Below are positions 1 through 6,346 of a stretch of 8,302 bases of DNA, piece after piece. Below the pieces are notes generated by a model. That model saw only the letters and a list, made by a program, of their open reading frames with translations. It was not told where the DNA came from and made no database searches. Origin of the DNA: an uncultured Anaerosacchariphilus sp. GTDB lineage: Bacteria > Bacillota > Clostridia > Lachnospirales > Lachnospiraceae. The stretch spans positions 1-8,302 of the forward strand of contig CAKRTY010000054.1 in the NCBI GenBank assembly GCA_934402125.1, read 5' to 3'. Numbering within the stretch: the first letter of the stretch is position 1; every line of letters starts with the position of its first letter. The position numbers and the translations under genes are program-made.

Positions 1-1
1 C

Positions 2-526
2 TATGAAGCAGCAAAGATTCTGATTCAGAATGGCCATCGGAGAATCGGGGGCATTTTCAAGTATGATGATATGCAGGGAATCGAGCGCTACAAGGGCTTC
101 ATCGAGTGCCTGTCGGATTATGGCGTCAAATTTGACGACGACTGGATTCGCTGGTATTCCACCAAGGATATGGAAGAAAAGCTGAGCAAAAAAGGTCTGC
201 AGCGGATGTACCGCAGAACCAAGGATTGTACGGCGATGATTCTGTATAACGACGAGGTGGCGGAGCATTATATGGAGTTCCTGGAGGAGCGGGGACTGAA
301 GGTGCCGGATGATATATCGCTGGTTTCCTTTGACGACGCGGAGCTGGCCCAGAACGGGGACGCGAAAGTGCTTTCCGTCGTGCATCCCAAGTACCATCTG
401 GGACGGCTGACAGCCAGAAATCTTCTTCGCATGATGGAGGATGAGGACTGGCAGAACAAAAACTATTCCCATCGTTTTCCCGTGACCTTTAACGACGGAA
501 ATTCGGTGAAGGATATACGCAGTTAG
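2..526 (+). CDS. araR: AraR-like arabinose repressor, C-terminal effector domain (5' partial)
   Basis: The frame is open from the first bases, so the gene begins before the window; 174 residues up to TAG at 524-526 are visible. They form the second half of a LacI/GalR-type periplasmic-binding-protein-like effector domain. Recognisable pieces are the NGHRRIGGI strand, the ERYKGF segment typical of LacI-family proteins, the TAMILYNDEVA segment, and the late VPDDISLVSFDDAELA stretch. In Firmicutes, AraR combines an N-terminal GntR-type winged helix with this sensor domain; it represses arabinose genes and releases DNA when L-arabinose binds. The DNA-binding half is outside the window, so the AraR call rests on the C-terminal domain plus araA lying 58 bp downstream on the same strand. 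With no terminator between them, the two are probably co-transcribed. Another LacI-family sugar repressor cannot be excluded from the domain alone. Confidence 0.8.
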   Translation, partial: YEAAKILIQNGHRRIGGIFKYDDMQGIERYKGFIECLSDYGVKFDDDWIRWYSTKDMEEKLSKKGLQRMYRRTKDCTAMILYNDEVAEHYMEFLEERGLKVPDDISLVSFDDAELAQNGDAKVLSVVHPKYHLGRLTARNLLRMMEDEDWQNKNYSHRFPVTFNDGNSVKDIRS

Positions 527-584
527 AGTTAGGCTCTGGGCGTGGGAACATGAAAGTTGGTAAATATTTCAGGAGGTAACGAAC

Positions 585-2024
585 ATGAAAAAACTTTATT
601 TTGTAGTAGGCTCTCAGGATCTGTATGGCGACGAGTGCCTGAAGCAGGTGGCGGCAGATGCCCGGGAGATGGCAGAGTTCCTGAATGAGAAGTTGGAAGG
701 AATCGCGGCAGTGGAGCTGCTTCCGACCGTAGAGACATCAGAGATTTGCATTGAAGATATGCGGAAGGTATCCTGTGACGATGACTGTATCGGTGTAATT
801 ACATGGATGCACACCTTCTCTCCGGCCAAGATGTGGATCAAGGGCCTGCAGGAGCTTAGAAAACCGCTGCTTCATCTCCATACCCAGGCAAATGAGAAGC
901 TGCCTTACGACACCATCGATATGGACTTTATGAATCTGAACCAGGCAGCTCACGGTGACCGGGAGTACGGCTTCATCGTAGCAAGAATGGGAATTCCCCA
1001 TGAGGTAGTAGCAGGCTACTATAAGCATGAGGACGTGGTAGCAAAGATTCGGAGATTTGCGCAGGTTGCAAAGGCGATTTCCTATTCCAAGTCCCTGAAG
1101 GTAGCTTCCTTCGGTAACAACATGAGACATGTGGCAGTTACAGACGGCGACCGTGTAGAGAGCCAGATCAAATACGGTTGGGAGTGCAACTACTATGCGC
1201 TGGGCGATGTGGTAGACATCATCAACGAGGTAACCGAGGCAGAGATTGACGCGAAGATGAAGGAGTATACCGATAAGTATACCATGAAGACAGACCGCAT
1301 CGACGCAGTCCGCGAGCAGGCAAAATATGAGATTGGTTTTGAAAAATTCCTGAAGGAGAACGGCATCGGCGCATTTGCGGATACCTTCCAGGATCTGCAC
1401 GGCTTAAAGCAGCTTCCGGGTATCGCAGCACAGAACCTGATGGGCAAGGGCGTTGGCTTCGGACCGGAGGGAGATTATAAGATTGCAGCGCTGTCCGCAG
1501 TTCTGATGCAGATGGCAGAGGGACGCGAGGGAGCAACCGGTTTCATCGAGGACTACACCTATGACCTGACCGAGGGTCAGGAGCTGGAGCTGGCTTCCCA
1601 TATGCTGGAGGTTCCGGTAGCCTTTGCTGCTACAAAGCCGGAGATCGACGTGCTTCCGCTTGGTATCGGCGGAAAAGAGGATCCCGCGAGACTGATCTTT
1701 GACGGCGTAACCGGAGACGGAATCCAGGTAACGATGGTTGATATGGGCGACCGCTTCCGTATCATCTGCGCAGACATTGAGCTTGTAAAACAGCCGAAGC
1801 CCATGCCGAACCTGCCGGTAGCAAGAATTATGTACCGTCATAAACCGAACTTTGCTATCGGAACCGCAGCATGGTGCTACGCAGGCGGCGCTCATCACTC
1901 TGTTGTATCTACCGCGCTGACCAGAGAGGATATCGCGATGTTCGCCCGTCTGACCGGAACCGAGCTTGTTACCATCGGTGAGGATACTACAGAGGCAGAT
2001 CTTCAGAAGTTTTTCATGAAATAA
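585..2024 (+). CDS. araA: L-arabinose isomerase
   Basis: A 479-residue cytoplasmic enzyme, close to the roughly 500 residues usual for AraA. It interconverts L-arabinose and L-ribulose, the first step of bacterial arabinose use, with a divalent metal (typically Mn2+). Family landmarks are the start KKLYFVVGSQDLYG, TWMHTFSPAKMWI near residue 73, and LHLHTQANEKLP near 96. The expected metal and catalytic residues are present: Glu295 in GPEGDYK, Glu322 in IEDYTY, His339 in ASHMLEV and His438 in GGAHHS. Their spacing matches E. coli Glu306, Glu333, His350 and His450, apart from a one-residue difference before the last. The start is set by AGGAGGT at 571-577, 7 nt before ATG. A terminator follows, so araB and araD are not downstream; they may lie upstream or elsewhere. 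Codon use (many GCA and GTA) resembles the L9 gene more than its other neighbours, which suggests strong expression when induced. Confidence 0.97.
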   Translation: MKKLYFVVGSQDLYGDECLKQVAADAREMAEFLNEKLEGIAAVELLPTVETSEICIEDMRKVSCDDDCIGVITWMHTFSPAKMWIKGLQELRKPLLHLHTQANEKLPYDTIDMDFMNLNQAAHGDREYGFIVARMGIPHEVVAGYYKHEDVVAKIRRFAQVAKAISYSKSLKVASFGNNMRHVAVTDGDRVESQIKYGWECNYYALGDVVDIINEVTEAEIDAKMKEYTDKYTMKTDRIDAVREQAKYEIGFEKFLKENGIGAFADTFQDLHGLKQLPGIAAQNLMGKGVGFGPEGDYKIAALSAVLMQMAEGREGATGFIEDYTYDLTEGQELELASHMLEVPVAFAATKPEIDVLPLGIGGKEDPARLIFDGVTGDGIQVTMVDMGDRFRIICADIELVKQPKPMPNLPVARIMYRHKPNFAIGTAAWCYAGGAHHSVVSTALTREDIAMFARLTGTELVTIGEDTTEADLQKFFMK

Positions 2025-2070
2025 GAGGATAATACTATAACAGGCAATACGATTAGAACCCATATTGCAG

Positions 2071-2120
2071 GAAACGCCGCTGAGTCCGGAAGGATTCGGC
2101 GGCGTTTCTGCGTTCTTTTA
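2071..2120 (+). terminator. Intrinsic terminator after araA
   Basis: The arms 2071-2087 and 2092-2108 pair over 17 bp around the loop GGAA (2088-2091), a GNRA-type tetraloop. The outer ten pairs (GAAACGCCGC with GCGGCGTTTC) are perfect; the inner seven include two G-U pairs. The tail is T-rich but interrupted (tgcgttctttta), so it is weaker than a pure U-tract. It lies 46 nt after the araA stop and just before the gdpP promoter, so it separates the arabinose unit from the gdpP operon. Confidence 0.9.
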
Positions 2121-2121
2121 A

Positions 2122-2151
2122 TTGTAATACAGGGGGTGCTTGTGCTATAAT
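2122..2151 (+). promoter_or_regulatory. Sigma-A type promoter of the gdpP-rplI-dnaB operon
   Basis: The -10 element TATAAT (2146-2151) is a perfect match and is preceded by TGC, giving an extended -10. A plausible -35, TTGTAA (2122-2127, 4 of 6 consensus bases), lies 18 bp upstream. Transcription would start near 2158, about 45 nt before the gdpP start and after the araA terminator. Confidence 0.85.
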
Positions 2152-2191
2152 AGGAATATTAAGTAGCAGTCAAAGATGAAAAAGAATGATA

Positions 2192-2197
2192 GAGGGG
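2192..2197 (+). promoter_or_regulatory. Ribosome binding site deciding the gdpP start
   Basis: GAGGGG lies 6 nt before the ATG at 2204. The in-frame ATG at 2186 is upstream of this SD and has no good SD of its own, so 2204 is preferred. Confidence 0.8.
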
Positions 2198-2203
2198 ACA
2201 AAA

Positions 2204-4252
2204 ATGAAAAGAAAGGTTCATTTAAAGGGCCGATTGAAACGGTATGTGCAGTGGCCGATTCTGATGAGTATTTTGCTTCTTGTTATGAATCTGTGCATAT
2301 ATCCCATAGCAGTGAAGGCCGGGGTGGTTATGAGCGCCTTTGTGCTGGTGTATATTGTGGTGGTTATGGGTCTGTATGTGCAGAACCGGGCGCAGATCTA
2401 CGGCGAGCTGGTGTCCTTTGCGACCCAGTACGGACAGGTACAGCGGAAGCTTTTGAAGGAGCTGGCTATACCCTACGCCCTGCTGGACGAGGACGGAAGA
2501 GTGTTGTGGGCCAACGGCGCGTTTTTTGCGGCCAGCGAGAAGGGAAAGAAGAATCTGCGGAAGTCCATCAGCTATTTCTTCCCGGATTTCACCTTGGATT
2601 TGCTTCCGGAGAATGACTTCGAGGACACCCGGACCGTGCGGTTCTCGTCTGAGGGGCGGGATTACCGGGCAGATGTGCGCCGGGTATATATGGATCACAT
2701 CATGGAGGATAACACCTTTGTGGAGGTGGAGGAGGACGACAGCTTCCTGATCGCCGTATATCTCTTTGATGAGACGGAGATGAACCATTATATCCGCATG
2801 AACAAGGAGCAGCGTCTGGTGGCCGGACTGATCTATCTGGATAACTATGACGAGGCCCTGGACACGGTCGAGGAGGTCCGCCGTTCGCTTCTGGTGGCGC
2901 TGGTTGACCGAAAGATCAACAAGTATATTTCATCCTTTGGCGGTATCGTAAAGAGCATTGAGAAGGATAAGTATTTTGTGGCCATTCAGGAGAAGGATCT
3001 TCCGGTAATGCGGGAGAATAAGTTTGAGCTTCTTCAGGACGTTAAGACCGTCAATATCGGCAATGAAATGGCGGTTACTTTGAGCATGGGCTTCGGCTGC
3101 GCGGGAAAAACCTTTGCGGAAAATTATGAGTTTGCCCGGATCGCCATCGATCTGGCCCTGGCCCGCGGCGGCGATCAGGTCGTTATCCGGGAGGGCGAGA
3201 AGATCTCTTATTTTGGCGGAAAGACCCAGCAGGTGGAGAAAACCACAAGAGTAAAGGCCCGGGTAAAGGCCCACGCTCTCCGGGAATTTATTGAGAGCCG
3301 GGATAAGGTAATGGTAATGGGACACCGCCAGACAGACGCGGATTCCTTCGGCGCGGCCATCGGTATCTACCGGGCAGCCAAGGTGCTGGGCAAGCGTGCT
3401 TATGTGGTAATGAATGAGGTAACCACCTCAGTGCGGCCCATGAAAGCCTGCTTTGAGGATAATCCGGTCTATGAGCCGGACATGTTCCTGAGCAGCGAGC
3501 AGGCTATCGAGATGATTGACCGGAATACGGTACTGGTGGTGGTGGATACGAACCGCCCCAGCTATACCGAGTGTCCGGAGCTTTTGTCCCGGACGCCTAC
3601 CATCGTGGTGCTTGACCATCATCGCCAGACCAACGAGCAGATTGAAAATGCGGTGCTTTCCTATATTGAGCCGTATGCATCTTCCGCCTGTGAGATGGTA
3701 GCAGAGATCCTGCAGTATTTTGACGAGGGATTGAAGATTAAGGCGGTGGAGGCAGATTGTCTCTACGGCGGCATCATCATTGACACCAACAATTTCACCA
3801 GCAAGACAGGCGTGCGCACCTTCGAGGCGGCGGCGTTCCTGCGCCGGTGCGGAGCGGACGTAACCCGTGTCCGCAAGATGTTCCGCAATGATATGACGGA
3901 ATATAAGGCGCGGGCTGAGGCGGTACGCCATGCGGAGCTGTATCACGGCTTTGCCATTGCCATCTGTCCCAATGAGAATCTGGAGAGCCCCACCATTGTG
4001 GGAGCCCAGGCAGCCAATGAGCTGCTGGATATCAACGGCGTCCGGGCTTCGGTGGTGCTGACGGATTATCAGCATAAGACTTTTGTCAGCGCGCGTTCCA
4101 TTGATGAGGTGAATGTGCAGCTTCTGGCAGAGCGTATGGGCGGCGGCGGCCATCTGAACATGGCCGGGGCCCAGTTGGAATGTGGTGTGGAGGAAGCGCT
4201 GGAAATCGTAAAACACACCATCGACAAGCTGCATGAGGAAGGAGAATTTTAA
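2204..4252 (+). CDS. gdpP: Cyclic-di-AMP phosphodiesterase GdpP (YybT family, DHH/DHHA1)
   Basis: A 682-residue membrane-anchored enzyme (B. subtilis GdpP has 659) that hydrolyses c-di-AMP to pApA, so tuning potassium and osmotic balance and cell-wall homeostasis. In order it has two membrane segments (about 18-38 and 39-59), a small PAS-like region (about 90-105, [15 protein letters not shown]), and a degenerate GGDEF domain (about 200-335, with the family's ARGGDQVV near 320-327). The catalytic DHH domain starts with GHRQTDADS (His374, Asp378, Asp380), followed by VVVD at Asp448, the DHH triad 471-473 and IIIDTNNF at Asp527. The DHHA1 domain carries GGGGH at 646-650. All expected metal ligands are present, so it should be active. 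The GGDEF part lacks a proper GGDEF active-site motif, as is usual in this family. It heads an operon and ends 1 nt before rplI. ATG 2204 is chosen over ATG 2186 because of the SD. Confidence 0.96.
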   Translation: MKRKVHLKGRLKRYVQWPILMSILLLVMNLCIYPIAVKAGVVMSAFVLVYIVVVMGLYVQNRAQIYGELVSFATQYGQVQRKLLKELAIPYALLDEDGRVLWANGAFFAASEKGKKNLRKSISYFFPDFTLDLLPENDFEDTRTVRFSSEGRDYRADVRRVYMDHIMEDNTFVEVEEDDSFLIAVYLFDETEMNHYIRMNKEQRLVAGLIYLDNYDEALDTVEEVRRSLLVALVDRKINKYISSFGGIVKSIEKDKYFVAIQEKDLPVMRENKFELLQDVKTVNIGNEMAVTLSMGFGCAGKTFAENYEFARIAIDLALARGGDQVVIREGEKISYFGGKTQQVEKTTRVKARVKAHALREFIESRDKVMVMGHRQTDADSFGAAIGIYRAAKVLGKRAYVVMNEVTTSVRPMKACFEDNPVYEPDMFLSSEQAIEMIDRNTVLVVVDTNRPSYTECPELLSRTPTIVVLDHHRQTNEQIENAVLSYIEPYASSACEMVAEILQYFDEGLKIKAVEADCLYGGIIIDTNNFTSKTGVRTFEAAAFLRRCGADVTRVRKMFRNDMTEYKARAEAVRHAELYHGFAIAICPNENLESPTIVGAQAANELLDINGVRASVVLTDYQHKTFVSARSIDEVNVQLLAERMGGGGHLNMAGAQLECGVEEALEIVKHTIDKLHEEGEF

Positions 4253-4253
4253 A

Positions 4254-4700
4254 ATGAAGGTAATTTTGATTGAAGATGTAAAATCCCTGGGCAAGAAGGG
4301 ACAGTTAGTAGAGGTAAACGACGGTTACGCAAGAAACTTTATCCTGGCAAAGAAGCTGGGACTGGAGGCGACGCCCAAGAACCTGAACGATCTGAAGCTG
4401 AAAAAAGCAAATGACGAAAAAGTAGCCAAAGAGATTTACGAGGAGGCCAAGGCCTTCGGCGAGCGTCTGAAGGAGATGGCGGTCAATGTAACCATCAAGA
4501 CCGGAGAAGGCGGCAAGATTTTCGGTTCCGTATCCTCCAAGGAAATCGCAGAGGCAGCCAAGGCGCAGCTTGGAATCGAGCTGGATAAGAAAAAAATGGT
4601 TCTGCCGAGTCCGATCAAGACACTGGGAACCACCCTGGTTCCGATTAAGCTGCATCCGAAGGTAACCTCTGAACTGAAAGTCAACGTAAGAGAAGCGTAA
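4254..4700 (+). CDS. rplI: 50S ribosomal protein L9
   Basis: 148 residues, matching the family's usual length of about 149. The N-terminal domain has the hallmark [29 protein letters not shown](I/L) pattern that binds 23S rRNA near the L1 stalk base. A long charged connecting helix follows (about 42-75), then a C-terminal domain ending in the VTSELKVNV strand. L9 helps keep reading frame and limits slippage on the ribosome. AAGGAG at 4239-4244, inside the end of gdpP, lies 9 nt before the chosen ATG. An in-frame ATG at 4233 would add seven residues absent from the family. The 1-nt gap to gdpP suggests translational coupling. Use of GCA, GTA and AAG codons fits a highly expressed gene. Confidence 0.97.
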   Translation: MKVILIEDVKSLGKKGQLVEVNDGYARNFILAKKLGLEATPKNLNDLKLKKANDEKVAKEIYEEAKAFGERLKEMAVNVTIKTGEGGKIFGSVSSKEIAEAAKAQLGIELDKKKMVLPSPIKTLGTTLVPIKLHPKVTSELKVNVREA

Positions 4701-4712
4701 GAGAGCTAAAAG

Positions 4713-6056
4713 ATGGAAGAAGCAATCATCAAACGAGTGATGCCCCACAGCATCGAGGCAGAGCAGTCGGTCATCGGTTCCATGCTGATGGACCGGGAGG
4801 CGGTACTGGTGGCGTCGGAGATTCTGAAGGGCGAGGATTTCTACCAGCGGCAGTACGGCGTGGTCTTTGACGCCTGTGTGGATCTGTTTAGCCGGGACGA
4901 GCCGGTGGATCTGGTGACGCTGCAGAACGAGCTGCGTTCCCGGGATGTGCCCGAGGAGGTCAGCAGCATGGAATTCGTCCGGGATATTCTGGAGCGGGTT
5001 CCTACCTCTGCCAACGTAAAATATTATGCCAATATCGTAGCGGAGAAGTCGACCCTCCGGAAGCTGATCCGGCTGAACGATGAGATCAATAATCTGTGCT
5101 ATGCAGGCACCGAGCCTCTGGAAAATGTGCTGGACCAGACGGAAAAGAAGGTTTTTGATCTGGTACAGCGCCGGAACGCGGGAGACTTCGTTCCGATCAA
5201 GCAGGTGGTGCTGAACGCCATTGAGAAAATCGAGATTGCGTCCCGCACCAAGGGAAACGTAACGGGAATTGCCACCGGATTTAAGGATCTGGACTACCAG
5301 ACCTCCGGTTTCCAGCCCTCTGACCTGATTCTGATCGCGGCCCGGCCTTCCATGGGTAAAACGGCCTTTGTACTGAATATCGCCCAGTATATGGCTTTCC
5401 GGAGCGGCGAGACTGTAGCTATCTTCAGCCTGGAGATGTCCAAGGAGCAGCTGGTGAACCGACTTCTGTCCATGGAGTCGGGCGTGGACGCCCAGAAGCT
5501 CCGAAACGGCAACCTGTCGGACACAGACTGGGAGCGCCTGGTGGAGGGCGCCGAGGGCGTGGCCCGTTCCCATCTGATTATTGACGATACGCCGGGTATC
5601 ACCCTGGCGGAGCTTCGCTCCAAGTGCCGCAAATACAAGCTGGAGAATAAGCTGGGCATTATCATGATCGACTACCTGCAGCTCATGTCCGGCGGAGGAA
5701 GATCCTCTGATTCCAGACAGCAGGAGATTTCCGATATATCCAGAGGACTTAAGAGTCTGGCCCGTGAGCTGAATGTGCCGGTGGTGGCACTGTCCCAGCT
5801 GAGTCGTGCCGTGGAACAGCGTCCGGATCACCGGCCCATGCTTTCGGACCTGCGTGAGTCGGGAGCTATCGAGCAGGATGCGGATATGGTCATGTTCCTG
5901 TACCGTGATTCTTATTATAATAAGGATACGGAAATGAAGAACCTGGCTGAGGTAATCGTAGCCAAGCAGAGAAACGGTCCCATCGGCACCATCAATCTGC
6001 TGTGGATGCCGGAATATACTACCTTCAAGAATTTCAAGCCGGGTCCGCCGATGTAG
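4713..6056 (+). CDS. dnaB: Replicative DNA helicase DnaB (DnaC in Bacillus nomenclature)
   Basis: 447 residues, full length, with no intein inserted at the usual sites. This is the hexameric 5'-3' helicase that unwinds DNA at the fork and binds primase. The N-terminal domain (about 8-110, starting PHSIEAEQSVIGSML) forms the collar; a linker (about 150-175) joins the RecA-type motor. Motor motifs are Walker A ARPSMGKTA (210-218, Lys216 and Thr217), FSLEMS with catalytic Glu241, Walker B IIMIDYLQLM (Asp320), the VVALSQLSR sensor (Gln362), and the arginine-finger segment KQRNGP (Arg420). ATG 4713 follows the rplI stop by 12 nt. Its SD is poor (only AGAGAG-like bases at 4699-4706), so coupling to rplI translation is likely. 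An ATG at 4740 has no SD and would trim the conserved N terminus. The gdpP-rplI-dnaB order is conserved in Firmicutes. Confidence 0.97.
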   Translation: MEEAIIKRVMPHSIEAEQSVIGSMLMDREAVLVASEILKGEDFYQRQYGVVFDACVDLFSRDEPVDLVTLQNELRSRDVPEEVSSMEFVRDILERVPTSANVKYYANIVAEKSTLRKLIRLNDEINNLCYAGTEPLENVLDQTEKKVFDLVQRRNAGDFVPIKQVVLNAIEKIEIASRTKGNVTGIATGFKDLDYQTSGFQPSDLILIAARPSMGKTAFVLNIAQYMAFRSGETVAIFSLEMSKEQLVNRLLSMESGVDAQKLRNGNLSDTDWERLVEGAEGVARSHLIIDDTPGITLAELRSKCRKYKLENKLGIIMIDYLQLMSGGGRSSDSRQQEISDISRGLKSLARELNVPVVALSQLSRAVEQRPDHRPMLSDLRESGAIEQDADMVMFLYRDSYYNKDTEMKNLAEVIVAKQRNGPIGTINLLWMPEYTTFKNFKPGPPM

Positions 6057-6067
6057 AGGCGAAGGCT

Positions 6068-6078
6068 TAAAATATAGG
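6068..6078 (+). repeat. Direct repeat TAAAATATAGG, copy 1 (copy 2 at 6235-6245)
   Basis: The same 11 bases recur at 6235-6245, 167 bp away, where they form the -10 region of the symporter promoter. Copy 1 lies 11 nt after the dnaB stop and has no recognisable -35 at the right distance, so it is not called as a promoter. In AT-rich DNA the match could be chance. Confidence 0.5.
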
Positions 6079-6135
6079 GAAAACAGACCGCGATTCCGTA
6101 CAGAACGAACGTATAAAAACAGAAAAACAAAAATA

Positions 6136-6173
6136 ATTTGGAAAAATTGATTAGAACAAAAATAGTTCCAAAT
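6136..6173. repeat. Perfect 8-bp inverted repeat, possible operator
   Basis: ATTTGGAA (6136-6143) is matched by TTCCAAAT (6166-6173) with a 22-nt spacer, placing the arm centres 30 bp (about three helical turns) apart. Inside it a second pair, GAAC (6154-6157) and GTTC (6165-6168), overlaps the right arm. It lies 38 bp upstream of the -35 of the symporter promoter. That position suits a regulator-binding site, but no protein can be assigned. Confidence 0.45.
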
Positions 6174-6177
6174 CAGA

Positions 6178-6200
6178 CAGGGAAAACCCTGCAAGGGCAG
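6178..6200 (+). repeat. Overlapping small hairpins
   Basis: CAGGG (6178-6182) and CCCTG (6187-6191) form a 5-bp hairpin with an AAAA loop. The CCCT of its right arm can instead pair with AGGG at 6194-6197 around GCA, and CTGC (6189-6192) can pair with GCAG (6197-6200). The folds exclude one another. There is no following T-run, so this is not an intrinsic terminator. It would be transcribed only on dnaB read-through RNA. Confidence 0.45.
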
Positions 6201-6210
6201 AAAAAGATAC

Positions 6211-6240
6211 TTGAAGGCCTCGAAATACCTGTGCTAAAAT
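6211..6240 (+). promoter_or_regulatory. Sigma-A type promoter upstream of the symporter gene
   Basis: TTGAAG (6211-6216) and TAAAAT (6235-6240) are spaced 18 bp apart, with TGC just before the -10 (extended -10). The 11 bases TGTGCTAAAAT differ at a single position from the gdpP promoter's TGTGCTATAAT, which has the same 18-bp spacing. The start point would be near 6247, giving a leader of about 100 nt that includes the terminator at 6280-6316. Confidence 0.7.
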
Positions 6241-6279
6241 ATAGGAAATCGCGCAGGAAAAGAAAACAGTGAAACGTCG

Positions 6280-6316
6280 ACGGAGACAGCCAGATACAGG
6301 CTGTCTCCGTTTTTTC
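6280..6316 (+). terminator. Strong intrinsic terminator in the symporter leader
   Basis: ACGGAGACAGCC (6280-6291) pairs perfectly with GGCTGTCTCCGT (6299-6310) around the 7-nt loop AGATACA, followed by a run of six T (6310-6315). It may end the gdpP-rplI-dnaB transcript. However, it sits between the symporter promoter and its SD, with only 15 nt between the T-run and the SD. It must therefore also act on the symporter transcript as an attenuator or partial terminator. Confidence 0.93.
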
Positions 6317-6331
6317 CTTGAAATAGCGCGT

Positions 6332-6338
6332 GAGGAGG
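6332..6338 (+). promoter_or_regulatory. Ribosome binding site deciding the symporter start
   Basis: GAGGAGG ends 8 nt before ATG 6347, an excellent SD that fixes the likely start despite the frame being open further upstream. Confidence 0.88.
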
Positions 6339-6346
6339 ACGAGGTT

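Larger units (their letters stand above)
6057..6346 (+). other. Intergenic region between dnaB and the symporter gene
   Basis: 290 bp, AT-rich, notably at 6111-6170 where A-runs dominate the + strand. No ORF with homology is recognisable. It contains an 11-bp direct repeat, an 8-bp inverted repeat, a cluster of small competing hairpins, a promoter and a terminator, each listed separately. No known riboswitch was recognised; in particular I do not see the conserved core of a glycine riboswitch, which would have been a natural regulator for an AGCS transporter. Confidence 0.8.
6269..6346 (+). other. In-frame upstream GTG reading frame across the leader terminator
   Basis: GTG at 6269 opens a 26-codon stretch that continues without a stop into the symporter frame at 6347. 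It begins M-K-R-R-R-R-Q, with four consecutive arginine codons (CGT CGA CGG AGA, 6275-6286); the last three overlap the 5' arm of the terminator. A weak SD, AGGA (6255-6258), lies 10 nt upstream. It could be a leader-coding segment or an alternative N-terminal extension. The much better SD at 6332-6338 argues that the main protein starts at 6347. Confidence 0.3.

Noticed and set aside
738..1400. 220-codon minus-strand frame opposite araA
   Set aside because: It lies entirely inside a conserved enzyme gene, with no family resemblance and no promoter-plus-SD context noticed.
2176..2616. 146-codon + strand frame overlapping the start of gdpP
   Set aside because: It is a different frame from gdpP, and its product looks like out-of-frame translation with no domain. 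The SD at 2192-2197 serves ATG 2204.
3428..4294. 288-codon minus-strand frame opposite gdpP
   Set aside because: It is also in register with the sense gene and has no domain-like content; it is a shadow of biased codon use.
4713..6056. Intein or insertion in the helicase gene
   Set aside because: The protein is of normal length, with uninterrupted Walker A, Walker B and sensor motifs.
4305..6194. 629-codon open frame on the minus strand opposite dnaB and most of rplI
   Set aside because: It is exactly in codon register with rplI and dnaB, so it stays open only because those genes lack TTA, CTA and TCA codons. It has no recognisable domain, and the sense proteins are certain.
6057..6346. Possible glycine riboswitch or T-box upstream of the AGCS gene
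   Set aside because: Neither the glycine-aptamer conserved core nor a T-box sequence (AGGGTGG-like) with a specifier stem is visible. The predicted leader before the terminator is only about 33 nt.
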